Source: an uncultured bacterium (GTDB taxonomy: Bacteria; Cyanobacteriota; Vampirovibrionia; Gastranaerophilales; Gastranaerophilaceae). Taken from it: DNA of 15,971 nt. Under the pieces are notes generated by a model. That model ran no database searches, had not been told where the DNA came from, and was given only the letters and a program-made list of their open reading frames with translations. The translations under genes and the position numbers were made by a program. The stretch spans positions 1-15,971 of the forward strand of contig URHD01000047.1 in assembly GCA_900547585.1 (NCBI GenBank), read 5' to 3'. Shown here piece after piece: positions 7,684-14,660 of the stretch; positions within the stretch are counted from its first letter, which is position 1; every line of letters begins with the position of its first letter.

Positions 7684-7715
7684 ATAAAAAAAGAACCCCC
7701 GCGAATCCGCAGGGG
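7684..7715 (-). terminator. Rho-independent terminator of the flagellar block
   Basis: Read on the minus strand, CCCC-T-GCG-GATT-CGC-G-GGGG forms a stem (7715-7696) with one internal mismatch, then TTCTTTTTTT follows (7695-7684). It lies 38 bases after the stop of the flgG-like gene. Confidence 0.85.
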
Positions 7716-7752
7716 ACGTATGAAATTAGGATATTTATGAAAAACATTAGGA

Positions 7753-8589
7753 TTATGAACTGATAAGGTCGAGAATGGACTGCAAAAGCTGCTTGTTTGT
7801 CGAAATAATCTTGTTTGCAACATCCATCTGCATTTTAGCCTGTTGATAATATGTGATATTTGCCTTGAAATCGCAGTTTGACATCTCAAGAAGCCCGCCG
7901 CGGACTTCGCCTCTGCCGATTACGGGCGAACCGGATTCTTCGGTCTGGATAAACTGCCCCTGTTTGACTTCATAAAGTCCTTCCGGATTATGGAAGTTCA
8001 TTACCGCAAGTTTGTACAATGGTACAACGGTTTTTCCGCCGTCAGCTTTACCGTAAAGTATACCTTCGCCTTTGATTTCGAATTCATCGTATTTTCCGAG
8101 GTATTTTCCGTTGTTCGGATCAATCCAGAGCTTGATATTTGTGGTCGGAATGTTGACCGCGCCGCCTTTTATGCCGGTTTCTGCGTAAATATCGGCATCA
8201 ATGGGCTTTGTGCCCTGCATAATTTCGCCTTTGTCGTTCAAGATGTAGCCTTGAACCGCCATTCCGTCGCGGTTTCTGTAAACGCCCTCTTTGTCGAACG
8301 TAAATTCACCGAGCCTTGAATAAACGAGCTTGCCGTCGTCGCGCCTGAGTGTGAAAAAGCCCTCGCCCTCAAGGAATACGTTTTCGTTTGAGGTTCCGGG
8401 GATTGATTTTCCCTGTCCGGTTTTTTTGTTGAATCCGTCGATGATTGCCGAATCCAAAAATGTCTGAAACGACGCCTGTGTTTCGCGATAACCGGGGGTG
8501 TAGATGTTCATAAGGTTTTCTGAAACAGCGTCAATCCAGTCTGACGTGGATTTTTGGGTGTTCAGTGCGTTTACGAATGAATCATTCAT
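7753..8589 (-). CDS. Flagellar hook/basal-body rod protein (FlgG/FlgF/FlgE family)
   Basis: This 278-residue axial protein belongs to the family that builds the flagellar rod and hook outside the inner membrane. The N-terminal segment ENLMNIYTPGYRETQASF (32-49) is a variant of the flg_bb_rod motif NNxANxxTxGFK. The central GEGFFTLRRDDGKLVYSRLG corresponds to the conserved GDGFF...YTRxG region. The C-terminus GGLLEMSNCDF...YYQQAKMQMDVANKIISTNKQ matches the LExSNVD...I.aQRayqaN helix. The length fits FlgG or FlgF better than FlgE, but the exact member is not resolvable. ATG 8589 is preferred to an in-frame ATG at 8682 because GGAAAG lies just upstream and the rod motif then starts at the usual distance; it overlaps the fliK-like gene by 8 bases, implying translational coupling. 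Confidence 0.85.
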   Translation of the reverse strand: MNDSFVNALNTQKSTSDWIDAVSENLMNIYTPGYRETQASFQTFLDSAIIDGFNKKTGQGKSIPGTSNENVFLEGEGFFTLRRDDGKLVYSRLGEFTFDKEGVYRNRDGMAVQGYILNDKGEIMQGTKPIDADIYAETGIKGGAVNIPTTNIKLWIDPNNGKYLGKYDEFEIKGEGILYGKADGGKTVVPLYKLAVMNFHNPEGLYEVKQGQFIQTEESGSPVIGRGEVRGGLLEMSNCDFKANITYYQQAKMQMDVANKIISTNKQLLQSILDLISS

Positions 8590-9361
8590 TGTGCTTTCCT
8601 TTATTTTTTTGCTGATTTTGCTGGTTGGGGTTTCTTGACTGCCGGTAGAAAATATCGTTGTACTGGATACTTTCATCGTCAAACCGCTGTTTTAAAGAGC
8701 GGATATTGTTTCTTAAATACTCTTCAACGGCCTTATCTCCGGGGATAAATTCCGCAGAAATTTTGCCTTTTTTATCTATTTTCATAATGACAGAAACATT
8801 GTTGTCAAAATCAAGGCGTACGGGCTGCCCTGTTTTGTAGGCTTTGTCAATAAGGTTTGTTAAGACTTTTGAGGTCTGTTGTGCTTTGTAGGTGGGGCCG
8901 ATTTCGTCGGCAAACTTTATAAGCGAGGTTTTCGTGCCATTTTCCTGCACGGCAAACTGCTTGTTATCAACCAGATCAGCGAAAAACTTTGCATCATCTT
9001 TGCTTATTGTTGCTGTATCGAAATTCAGCGAAAGAGAATTTTTTGCGTTTGAAGTTGCAACGTCAAAACCGAATTTGCTCACATAATTTGCATCAATATT
9101 TGTGATATTGTTCATTTGGTTGGGATTTTGCTGCTGCTGAAGCTGGATTTGTTCTTCATTTTTTTCTTTTTCTTTGTTTTGGGTTTCGAGCAGCTTTTGG
9201 AAATCGCTTTCCTCGTTTTTGGTTTCTTCTTTCTTTGCAGCAGTTTCTTTTTGAGCTTCGGTAGCTTTTGTTTCTTCAGCTTTTTTAGCAGTTTCTGTTT
9301 TAATTGTTTCTGCCTGCTGGGTTGTTTCTTTAGTTTTTGTTGACGTTGCGCTAATATTCAT
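8582..9361 (-). CDS. fliK: FliK-like flagellar hook-length control protein
   Basis: FliK measures hook length and switches the export gate to filament substrates. The N-terminal third (residues 1-90) of this 259-residue protein is a charged, low-complexity Lys/Glu/Gln/Thr-rich stretch, as expected of an extended ruler. The C-terminal part (about 178-245: PVRLDFDNNVSVIMKIDKKG, then AEFIPGDKAVEEYLRNNI, then LKQRFDDESI) follows the Flg_hook pattern of beta strands, then 'V+..L..N+..L+..L...G+'. It is shorter than most FliK proteins. The call also leans on position between fliJ and a hook/rod gene, the classical fliJ-fliK-(flgD)-flgE order; flgD is missing here. ATG 9361 (after GGAAAC) is preferred over an upstream TTG at 9379; it overlaps fliJ by 11 bases. 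Confidence 0.7.
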   Translation of the reverse strand: MNISATSTKTKETTQQAETIKTETAKKAEETKATEAQKETAAKKEETKNEESDFQKLLETQNKEKEKNEEQIQLQQQQNPNQMNNITNIDANYVSKFGFDVATSNAKNSLSLNFDTATISKDDAKFFADLVDNKQFAVQENGTKTSLIKFADEIGPTYKAQQTSKVLTNLIDKAYKTGQPVRLDFDNNVSVIMKIDKKGKISAEFIPGDKAVEEYLRNNIRSLKQRFDDESIQYNDIFYRQSRNPNQQNQQKNKGKHNE

Positions 9362-9851
9362 AAAAGTTTCCGTTTTCAATCTGTTCTAGCTGTTTGAGGA
9401 TTTTTTCTTCTTCTTCTTTTGTTTCTCTGGATTTTGCGAAGTGCCTTTGTACTGCTACTTCTGAGAGCCTTTTGAGTTCTGCGGCTTTTTCTTCTTCAAG
9501 ATAAGCTTCTTTTGCGTGTTCCTTGTGTTTTTCGAGAACTTTCACTGCCTGTTCGAGTTTTTGGAGTTTTTCTTTCTCCTGATTAAGGATTTCTTGTGCG
9601 TTCTGGCGGTCAATTTCAAGGTTTTCGCCGACGACGTACAGGTGTTTGAGGAAATTGTCATAAGATTCGTACATCATGAAATCTGCCTGGCGCATGTTTA
9701 TGCGTGTTTGTGAAATTTCCTTGTTGTTCCTTTCTATCAGCCCTTCTATCTTGACTACTGCTGCCTGCGCCTTTCTTACTTCCTGGAGCTGTTTTTCTTT
9801 ATCTCTTATACGTACATCGAGAATTTTTTGGAGGCGGTAACGAAAGGGCAT
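9351..9851 (-). CDS. fliJ: Flagellar export chaperone/ATPase stalk protein FliJ
   Basis: FliJ is a coiled-coil protein that sits in the FliI ATPase ring of the flagellar type III export apparatus and links it to FlhA. This 166-residue protein opens with the FliJ pattern FRYRLQKILDVRIRDKEKQL and is almost entirely charged helix with heptad-like spacing. It ends in the typical C-terminal segment with AVQRHFAKSRETKEEEE (residues about 133-149). The length is slightly above the usual 140-150. It is the first gene of a three-gene overlapping flagellar block (fliJ, fliK-like, flgG-like). fliI, normally just upstream, is absent; two palindromic elements and an unrelated membrane-protein pair occupy that side instead. 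Confidence 0.85.
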   Translation of the reverse strand: MPFRYRLQKILDVRIRDKEKQLQEVRKAQAAVVKIEGLIERNNKEISQTRINMRQADFMMYESYDNFLKHLYVVGENLEIDRQNAQEILNQEKEKLQKLEQAVKVLEKHKEHAKEAYLEEEKAAELKRLSEVAVQRHFAKSRETKEEEEKILKQLEQIENGNFYEY

Positions 9852-9967
9852 AGCTTTTCCAGATTACATTTGTACTTTTTAATTATGGAATTATGATGCA
9901 AGGTGCGCCACATCCATTTGTATGATTATGATTTAAGGATGAAGTCAAAAAAGTCAAAAATCGGGAA

Positions 9968-10092
9968 AGCGAAGAGGTTTTCTTTGTCTTTGTAGTGACT
10001 ATGGAGGAGGGCTCAAAAAGCCGGAAATACAACTCTCTACGTCGAATGCCCGGAGGAAGCGGAACGGAAAAGACAAAGAAAACCTCTTCGCT
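9968..10092. repeat. Palindromic element A: conserved core inside perfect 24-bp arms
   Basis: Bases 9968-9991 and 10069-10092 are perfect inverted repeats (24 bp). They enclose a 77-nt core that begins GTAGTGACTATGGRGGAGG (R=A) and ends GGAGGAAKCGGAACGGAA (K=G). GGGC (10009-10012) can pair with GCCC (10048-10051) inside the core; a local alternative hairpin is GGCT/AGCC at 10010-10022. The arm sequence is unrelated to that of element B, 16 bp away, although the core ends are nearly identical. No ORF with recognisable product is inside. It lies between the fliJ start and the end of the gene at 10247. Confidence 0.9.
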
Positions 10093-10108
10093 CCAAAAAG
10101 TACGTAAA

Positions 10109-10236
10109 GGACAAATAGCAAATGTTTACCTTTGTAGTGACTATGGGGGAGGCTCCATTGGTTTTGGAACATCGTCAAATAATGTCGCGTAGCCGGAGGA
10201 ATCGGAACGGAAAAGGTAAACATTTGCTATTTGTCC
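10109..10236. repeat. Palindromic element B: same core ends, different perfect 25-bp arms
   Basis: Bases 10109-10133 and 10212-10236 are perfect inverted repeats (25 bp). They enclose a 78-nt core with the same ends as element A and in the same orientation. The core middle differs. GGCT (10151-10154) pairs with AGCC (10191-10194), the positions occupied by GGGC/GCCC in element A, so two base pairs are changed on both sides. The element ends 10 bases before the stop of the gene at 10247 and could also act as its 3' hairpin, although no T-run follows. Confidence 0.9.
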
Positions 10237-10246
10237 GGAAATTAAA

Positions 10247-11236
10247 CTATTTAGAGATAGTTTCAAAACTTTTAAAAGCCTGAGAATTAGAAAGCCCCAT
10301 AAAAAGCGAAGGATTAGCAATTTTTACAGCCTGCATAGCGTCCTGTGCTTCCTGTGCGGCAGCTGCTTTTCTGCTGTCTTTCATCTGTTTTTCGAGCAAT
10401 TTTGGAAGCGCAATACCAAGCATTGCGGGTACAATCAAGAATGTTGTTACAAAGTCAAATGAACTGTTGATTGATTTAGCTTTTTTAACGAGCGGATTGT
10501 CTTTTCCGTTCATAAGCTCGTAAAATTCGTCAAGTTCTTTTGTGTGAGTAGCTTTATGGCCTTTTGTGAAAGTTTCGATAAAGTCAGCTGTTTTTGCTTC
10601 TTCAAATTTGACTTTGGGATTCAATGAATCATAAGCTTTTTTAACGGATTCTTTGAAATTGGCGTTCTTTTTAAGGATTTTTTCAAAATTTCCGTCTTCT
10701 TTCTGGATAAAGTTGATAACATCGCCAAACCCGTTTGTATAACCTTTAACGCTGTATTTTGAAACAATATCCTGAGAGGTCATGACTTTTATGCCGGAAT
10801 TTGGTTTCAAATAGTCCATAACTTTTTTGAACATGTTGGCAGCTTTGTGTTCTGCGGGTTTTATTGTCAAAGCAAGACCGCTTTTGTTTTTAGAAAGCGT
10901 TGCAAAAACTTTTTTCAATGGTGGACGTGCAAAAATCAAGGTTCCAACCGTAATTGAGTCGCGGGTAAGAATTTCGCGTCTTTCTTCATTATCTCTTGCA
11001 AAAAGTGCTCTGCAGCCGAGCACCGCACCGAACAGAACTGCCAAAAATACTGAATACGGCAGGTCGTAACCATCATTAAATTCAACATGCTTGTTGAATT
11101 TTGAAAGAAATCCGTCTTTTTTTACCGCGTTGCCGATAGATTCAATAACAGAAGCTCTGCCTGCGCCGAAAGATACTTTTTTGTTCTGCGCGAGCAATGA
11201 TGAATTATTAAATTGTGTTGAATTTGATACTTTCAT
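10247..11236 (-). CDS. Uncharacterised membrane protein with N-terminal VSFGA motif
   Basis: I do not recognise a functional family. The 329-residue protein starts MKVSNSTQFN and has a disordered polar N-terminus ending in VSFGA (21-25). One hydrophobic segment lies at about 59-79 (LPYSVFLAVLFGAVLGCRAL), followed by a long charged helical region (about 105-260). A second hydrophobic segment at about 262-281 (VTTFLIVPAMLGIALP) precedes an Ala/Gln-rich tail. There is no cleavable signal peptide. It is translationally coupled to the gene at 11236-12177 through a TAATG junction. Both proteins share the MKV start, a '-FG-' motif near residue 20-30 and the same two-hydrophobic-segment plan, so they may be distant paralogues or partners. 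Short N-terminal F-G motifs on many proteins are, as far as I recall, common in Gastranaerophilales-type genomes; that is from memory, not verified here. Confidence 0.75.
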   Translation of the reverse strand: MKVSNSTQFNNSSLLAQNKKVSFGAGRASVIESIGNAVKKDGFLSKFNKHVEFNDGYDLPYSVFLAVLFGAVLGCRALFARDNEERREILTRDSITVGTLIFARPPLKKVFATLSKNKSGLALTIKPAEHKAANMFKKVMDYLKPNSGIKVMTSQDIVSKYSVKGYTNGFGDVINFIQKEDGNFEKILKKNANFKESVKKAYDSLNPKVKFEEAKTADFIETFTKGHKATHTKELDEFYELMNGKDNPLVKKAKSINSSFDFVTTFLIVPAMLGIALPKLLEKQMKDSRKAAAAQEAQDAMQAVKIANPSLFMGLSNSQAFKSFETISK

Positions 11237-12177
11237 TATGCTTTTGGCGCACCTTTCGTTTCGGGTTCAAGTCCTGCAAGCGCAGGGTTTGTTTTGTGCA
11301 ATGTGTAGAGTTTCGGGATGTACATGTAGAATCCGACAACAGCTGCGGCCATGGCAGTGTTGGAGAGGAATCTTGCCCCGATGCGTTTTGTATTAAATTT
11401 ATCAATAAATTCGCTGACATTTTCCGGTTTGCGTTTTCCAATGTGAGCAATCGCGTCATGGGCGTAATTTTGAACATGTTTTATAAATCTTGAGAACGAA
11501 GCGTTCACTGATTTCTTTTCTGCGTAGTTAAATGTTGTTGTGAAGTAGTTTTCGGCATGATTTGTTGAATTTGATTTTCTTAAAAGAGCAAATTCGTCAG
11601 CGAGTTTGCCGAGCCCTTCTTTGTATGCTTTTTTGTCTGTCTTTTTAACAGCTTCAAGGTCAACGAGTTTCTGTGCAAATTCAGAGGCTTTTTCTTTGCC
11701 GTCTTTTATGCCGGAATCCTTGAACATTTTTGCGAAAGTATTGTTGTAGAAAGATTTTTTGAGTTCTTTTGTGTCTTTGCCGGCAACAGCTTTCATGCTT
11801 TCGCCGAGCCCTTTGATGAAGTTTACCGGCACATCACATGCTTTTCCTACAGCCTTTTTAATGCCTGCCATCATAACCATGGGGATTAAGAACATTGTGA
11901 TAGATGAAACAAATTCTCTGATAGAAACTTCAGATGCTTCTGCGTAGTTCCATTTTCCGGTGATGTCTTTATTTCTGTAAAAAGCAGTACCTGTACGCGG
12001 TACGCATGAACCAAGAATATCCTGTGCTGCAAACGAAGCAAAAAGACCGCCTCTTTCGACTGCGTCCATAGTTGCAACGATAAAATTACCGAAAGCAGGG
12101 TTTTGCTTGCGTGATTTATTATGGCGGTTTTGACTTACTTCCGTATATTGTCTAGTGTAATTGGGTTGAACTTTCAT
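11236..12177 (-). CDS. Uncharacterised membrane protein with N-terminal PAFGN motif
   Basis: This protein has no recognised function. It is 313 residues: a basic, polar N-terminus (MKVQPNYTRQ...) ending in PAFGN (27-31), then a conserved-looking stretch with AQDILGSCVPRTGTAFYRNK (51-70). A hydrophobic segment lies at about 90-106 (SITMFLIPMVMMAGI), followed by a lysine-rich helical middle (about 120-265), a second hydrophobic helix at about 270-290 (AMAAAVVGFYMYIPKL) and a short polar tail. A ribosome binding site AGGA lies 7 bases upstream of ATG 12177. It is the first gene of a two-gene unit with the downstream VSFGA protein (1-nt overlap) and is divergent from the DUF2229 gene across a 407-bp AT-rich spacer. 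The hydrophobic segments suggest inner-membrane residence. Confidence 0.75.
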   Translation of the reverse strand: MKVQPNYTRQYTEVSQNRHNKSRKQNPAFGNFIVATMDAVERGGLFASFAAQDILGSCVPRTGTAFYRNKDITGKWNYAEASEVSIREFVSSITMFLIPMVMMAGIKKAVGKACDVPVNFIKGLGESMKAVAGKDTKELKKSFYNNTFAKMFKDSGIKDGKEKASEFAQKLVDLEAVKKTDKKAYKEGLGKLADEFALLRKSNSTNHAENYFTTTFNYAEKKSVNASFSRFIKHVQNYAHDAIAHIGKRKPENVSEFIDKFNTKRIGARFLSNTAMAAAVVGFYMYIPKLYTLHKTNPALAGLEPETKGAPKA

Positions 12178-12584
12178 TTATTTCCTAACAACATCTACCT
12201 GTTTTTATAATGATTATCAAAGTGAGAAATTGCTATTTGTAATAAATATTTTAACATAATTTTACACATTAAGTGTATTTTTGATACTTAATCTCAAGTT
12301 TTGTTAAGTTTGAATAAGTATTGTAAACTTTATTTCACTTAAATTTATCGGTCAGATGATGGAAATATCTTAAACTCCTTTTCGGTTAAGAACAAGATAC
12401 AACGGGATAGCCCGGCAGTTTAATAAAATTTTAAACAACTGAAAAACAAACATGTGTTTTTTGTTTTCAAAAATGTTATAATCGTCGTAATATTATCAAA
12501 AAAAATTTTGTTTGCTTTATAATTAAGTAAAAATTAAAGTGAATTTATTAATAAGTGTATTAAAGTATAAAAAAGGACTATTAA
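12178..12584. promoter_or_regulatory. 407-bp divergent intergenic region with candidate promoters and a palindrome
   Basis: This very AT-rich spacer separates the minus-strand membrane pair from the plus-strand DUF2229 gene. For the plus strand, two perfect -10 boxes, TATAAT at 12477-12482 and 12518-12523, are present with only weak -35 matches (for example TTATCA at 12494-12499). An imperfect palindrome ATTAAGTGTA...ATACTTAAT (12268-12292), overlapping ACAC-N5-GTGT, could be an operator. A small GC-rich hairpin CGGG-ATAG-CCCG (12403-12414) stands out from the AT-rich background. No convincing ORF is present. Minus-strand promoter elements were not clear. Confidence 0.4.
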
Positions 12585-13643
12585 ATGCAAATCGGAATTC
12601 CAAGAGCAATGTCGTATTACAATTTCTTCCCCTTCTGGTTCGGTTTTTTCGAAGATTTAGGGATAAAAGTGGTTCTGTCGGACAAAACCACAAAAGAAAC
12701 CATGTCAAAAGGTTCTGCTCTTGTTGTTACTGAAACCTGCCTTCCTGTTAAGGTTTACGTAGGGCATGTTTTGAACCTGCTGGAAAAAGGAATAGATAAA
12801 ATTTTCGTTCCCTCGCTCCAGTCAATTGACCACAAAATCTACAACTGTTCTAAAATCAGAGGGCTTCCCGACTTGATTAAAAACGTTGTGAAAAAGGATT
12901 TTACCATTATCGACGCAACTTTAGACAAATCCGAAAAAAATCAGGGGCTTTATCAGTTTTTGAAAGAATCTGTCAAAGTTTTTGGCATTACTGATGAAAA
13001 AAGAATAAAAGCTGCTTCAAAAGCGGGCTGGAAAGTATTTAATAACTTCAAAATCATGATGAATTCGGGTATTCCCTTTGAAAAAGCGCTAAAATTTGCA
13101 AAAGAGGGAAAAGTTGTCATTGTTAACAGCCAGAAAGAATATCCGATTAATGTTGCGCTAATCGCCCATGGATACAATCTTTACGATGAACGCGTAAACA
13201 TGAAAATTTTCGACAAACTGGAAAAACTCGATGTAAAAGCGTTCACAGCGAACATGGCATCCGAAGAACAGCTTATGGAAGGCGTCAGCGCGCTTGATTC
13301 AAAGCTTTACTGGGCAAACGAGCTTGAAATGACCGGTGCAGCAGGACATTATTTACAGGACAACAAAATCGACGGTATTATTACACTCAACGCTTTTGGC
13401 TGCGGGCCGGATTCCATAATGATTGAAAGAATTCAGCGTTATGCAAAGAAATTTAACAAACCCTGCCTCCATCTTTCTCTTGATGAGCATACGGGCGAAG
13501 CGGGTTTTGTCACAAGGATAGAAGCGTTTACTGATATGCTGTTCCGTAAAAAACGCGCGAAAATTATCAACAAGATTAATATCAGCGAGGAACAAAATAT
13601 CGTTAAATCGTCTGCTGAGGAGCAAGTCGGGATTAACAAATAG
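12585..13643 (+). CDS. DUF2229 protein, related to acyl-CoA dehydratase activase
   Basis: This 352-residue protein matches the DUF2229 family, related to the C-terminal part of large 2-hydroxyacyl-CoA dehydratase activase-type proteins. The start IGIPRAMSYYNFFPFWFGFF with DLGIKVVLSDKTTKETMSKG (26-45) is the family's opening. Candidate Fe-S cysteines occur at C53 (TETCLPVK), C88 (YNCSKIRG), C273 (NAFGCGPDS) and C294 (KPCLHLSLDEHTGEAG). Members are thought to bind an iron-sulfur cluster and take part in ATP-driven electron activation or an unknown related step. Here the ASKHA ATPase half and the dehydratase subunits are absent, so the substrate is unknown. AAGGA (12573-12577) is well placed before ATG 12585. 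Only 45 bases separate it from the WYL genes, suggesting one transcript. Confidence 0.8.
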   Translation: MQIGIPRAMSYYNFFPFWFGFFEDLGIKVVLSDKTTKETMSKGSALVVTETCLPVKVYVGHVLNLLEKGIDKIFVPSLQSIDHKIYNCSKIRGLPDLIKNVVKKDFTIIDATLDKSEKNQGLYQFLKESVKVFGITDEKRIKAASKAGWKVFNNFKIMMNSGIPFEKALKFAKEGKVVIVNSQKEYPINVALIAHGYNLYDERVNMKIFDKLEKLDVKAFTANMASEEQLMEGVSALDSKLYWANELEMTGAAGHYLQDNKIDGIITLNAFGCGPDSIMIERIQRYAKKFNKPCLHLSLDEHTGEAGFVTRIEAFTDMLFRKKRAKIINKINISEEQNIVKSSAEEQVGINK

Positions 13644-13688
13644 AAGAATATCCCCAAAGCGAAGAAGACCGCAGGTCGGAGAATTGCC

Positions 13689-14660
13689 GTGAGTGCGGAG
13701 AAGTTACTGATACACAAAAATACAAATAAAACCGCAGTAAGCAAAACAGGATATCGTGCTTTGTATTTGCTTCGTCTTCTCATCACCGCTCCGCGTTCAC
13801 GCGAGGAAATTCTTGCGGCGTTTGAGCGGGATATTGTCATTGCAAAAGACAAAAAACTCTCAAAAGATACGGTTACAAACACCATAAATACGCTAAAAGC
13901 ATGCGGATGTGATATAAAACGCCCGAATTCAAAAAACGGGTTTAAATATGAGCTGGTTTCTCATCCGTTTTCGCCTGGAATTAACAGAACACAGTTTCAA
14001 TATTTGCAGGAATTGCGAAAAAGCCTTGTAACATATGGCGATTGGAAGCTTATTGATGAGATAAATGAACTTTATACATCGCTTGCCTGCTTTTGCGAGG
14101 ATGAAAAGCTCAAAACCGCAATGCTCAACAACCGCCCTATGAAAAATATTTCACAGGCAGTGCTCGAGCAGTTGAAAAAATTCATAAAAACAAACGAAAT
14201 TGCGGATGTAACCTATGTTTCTCCGCGAAACGGAAAAGAAAATATCGAATTTTTGCCGCGGTTTTTGCGTTTTGAAAACAACAAACTTTATCTGTGGGGA
14301 TTTTCGTACAGTTATAAAAATATTGGCTATTTAAGAGCGGACAAAATTCTGAATATTTCCTCAAAATCTATCAGCAAAAGCGTTAGCGCTGATGCATACA
14401 AACAGTTTCAAAATTGCTGTTTGTGTGCAAGATACAGGCTAACCGGCTACAGCGCGCATATGTTTTTTGCGGGAGCTGATGACAGAATAATTTACAGGGA
14501 CGAAAAAAGCGTCGTTATTGAAACGACTGTTTATAACGAATTTAATTTTCTTCAAAAACTTATGAGTTTTGGCACTGATTGCGAATTTATCTCGCCGGAT
14601 TATTTCAAGAAGAAGTTAATTGAAAAAATCAAAGAAACGAGGGCCTGCTATGACGACTAG
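13689..14660 (+). CDS. WYL-domain transcriptional regulator, first of two
   Basis: This 323-residue protein has an N-terminal winged-helix region (about 20-90; REEILAAFERD, then KDTVTNTINTLKACGCDIKR) and a central WYL-type domain (about 165-225; KLYLWGFSYSYKNIGYLRAD, where YLWGF replaces the classical WYL). A C-terminal WCX-like segment follows (about 265-320: VVIETTVYNEFNFLQKLMSF, CEFISPDYF). WYL domains sense a ligand, often nucleic acid or nucleotide, and control DNA binding; many regulate DNA-repair or phage-defence genes, but that context is not seen here. The start is GTG 13689 with GGAG eight bases upstream. It has the same layout as the next gene and overlaps it by 11 bases, consistent with local duplication. 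Confidence 0.8.
   Translation: MSAEKLLIHKNTNKTAVSKTGYRALYLLRLLITAPRSREEILAAFERDIVIAKDKKLSKDTVTNTINTLKACGCDIKRPNSKNGFKYELVSHPFSPGINRTQFQYLQELRKSLVTYGDWKLIDEINELYTSLACFCEDEKLKTAMLNNRPMKNISQAVLEQLKKFIKTNEIADVTYVSPRNGKENIEFLPRFLRFENNKLYLWGFSYSYKNIGYLRADKILNISSKSISKSVSADAYKQFQNCCLCARYRLTGYSAHMFFAGADDRIIYRDEKSVVIETTVYNEFNFLQKLMSFGTDCEFISPDYFKKKLIEKIKETRACYDD

Noticed and set aside
9116..9343. Plus-strand hydrophobic frame, Phe/Leu/Ser-rich, resembling a membrane protein
   Set aside because: It is the antisense of the Lys/Glu/Gln-rich low-complexity N-terminus of the fliK-like gene, which produces such frames automatically.
9890..9925. Sigma54-like site on the minus strand upstream of fliJ (TGGCGCACCTTGCA)
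   Set aside because: The GG to GC distance is 8 bases instead of the required 10, so it does not fit a -24/-12 promoter.
9995..10192. A 65-codon plus-strand frame running through elements A and B
   Set aside because: It runs through the arms and variable loops of two palindromes, has no ribosome binding site and no recognisable domain; it is explained by the repeat.
9968..10236. Retron non-coding RNA (outer inverted repeats around a structured core)
   Set aside because: No reverse transcriptase is anywhere in the window and no long msd-type stem is evident in the core; only the outer inverted repeats resemble it.
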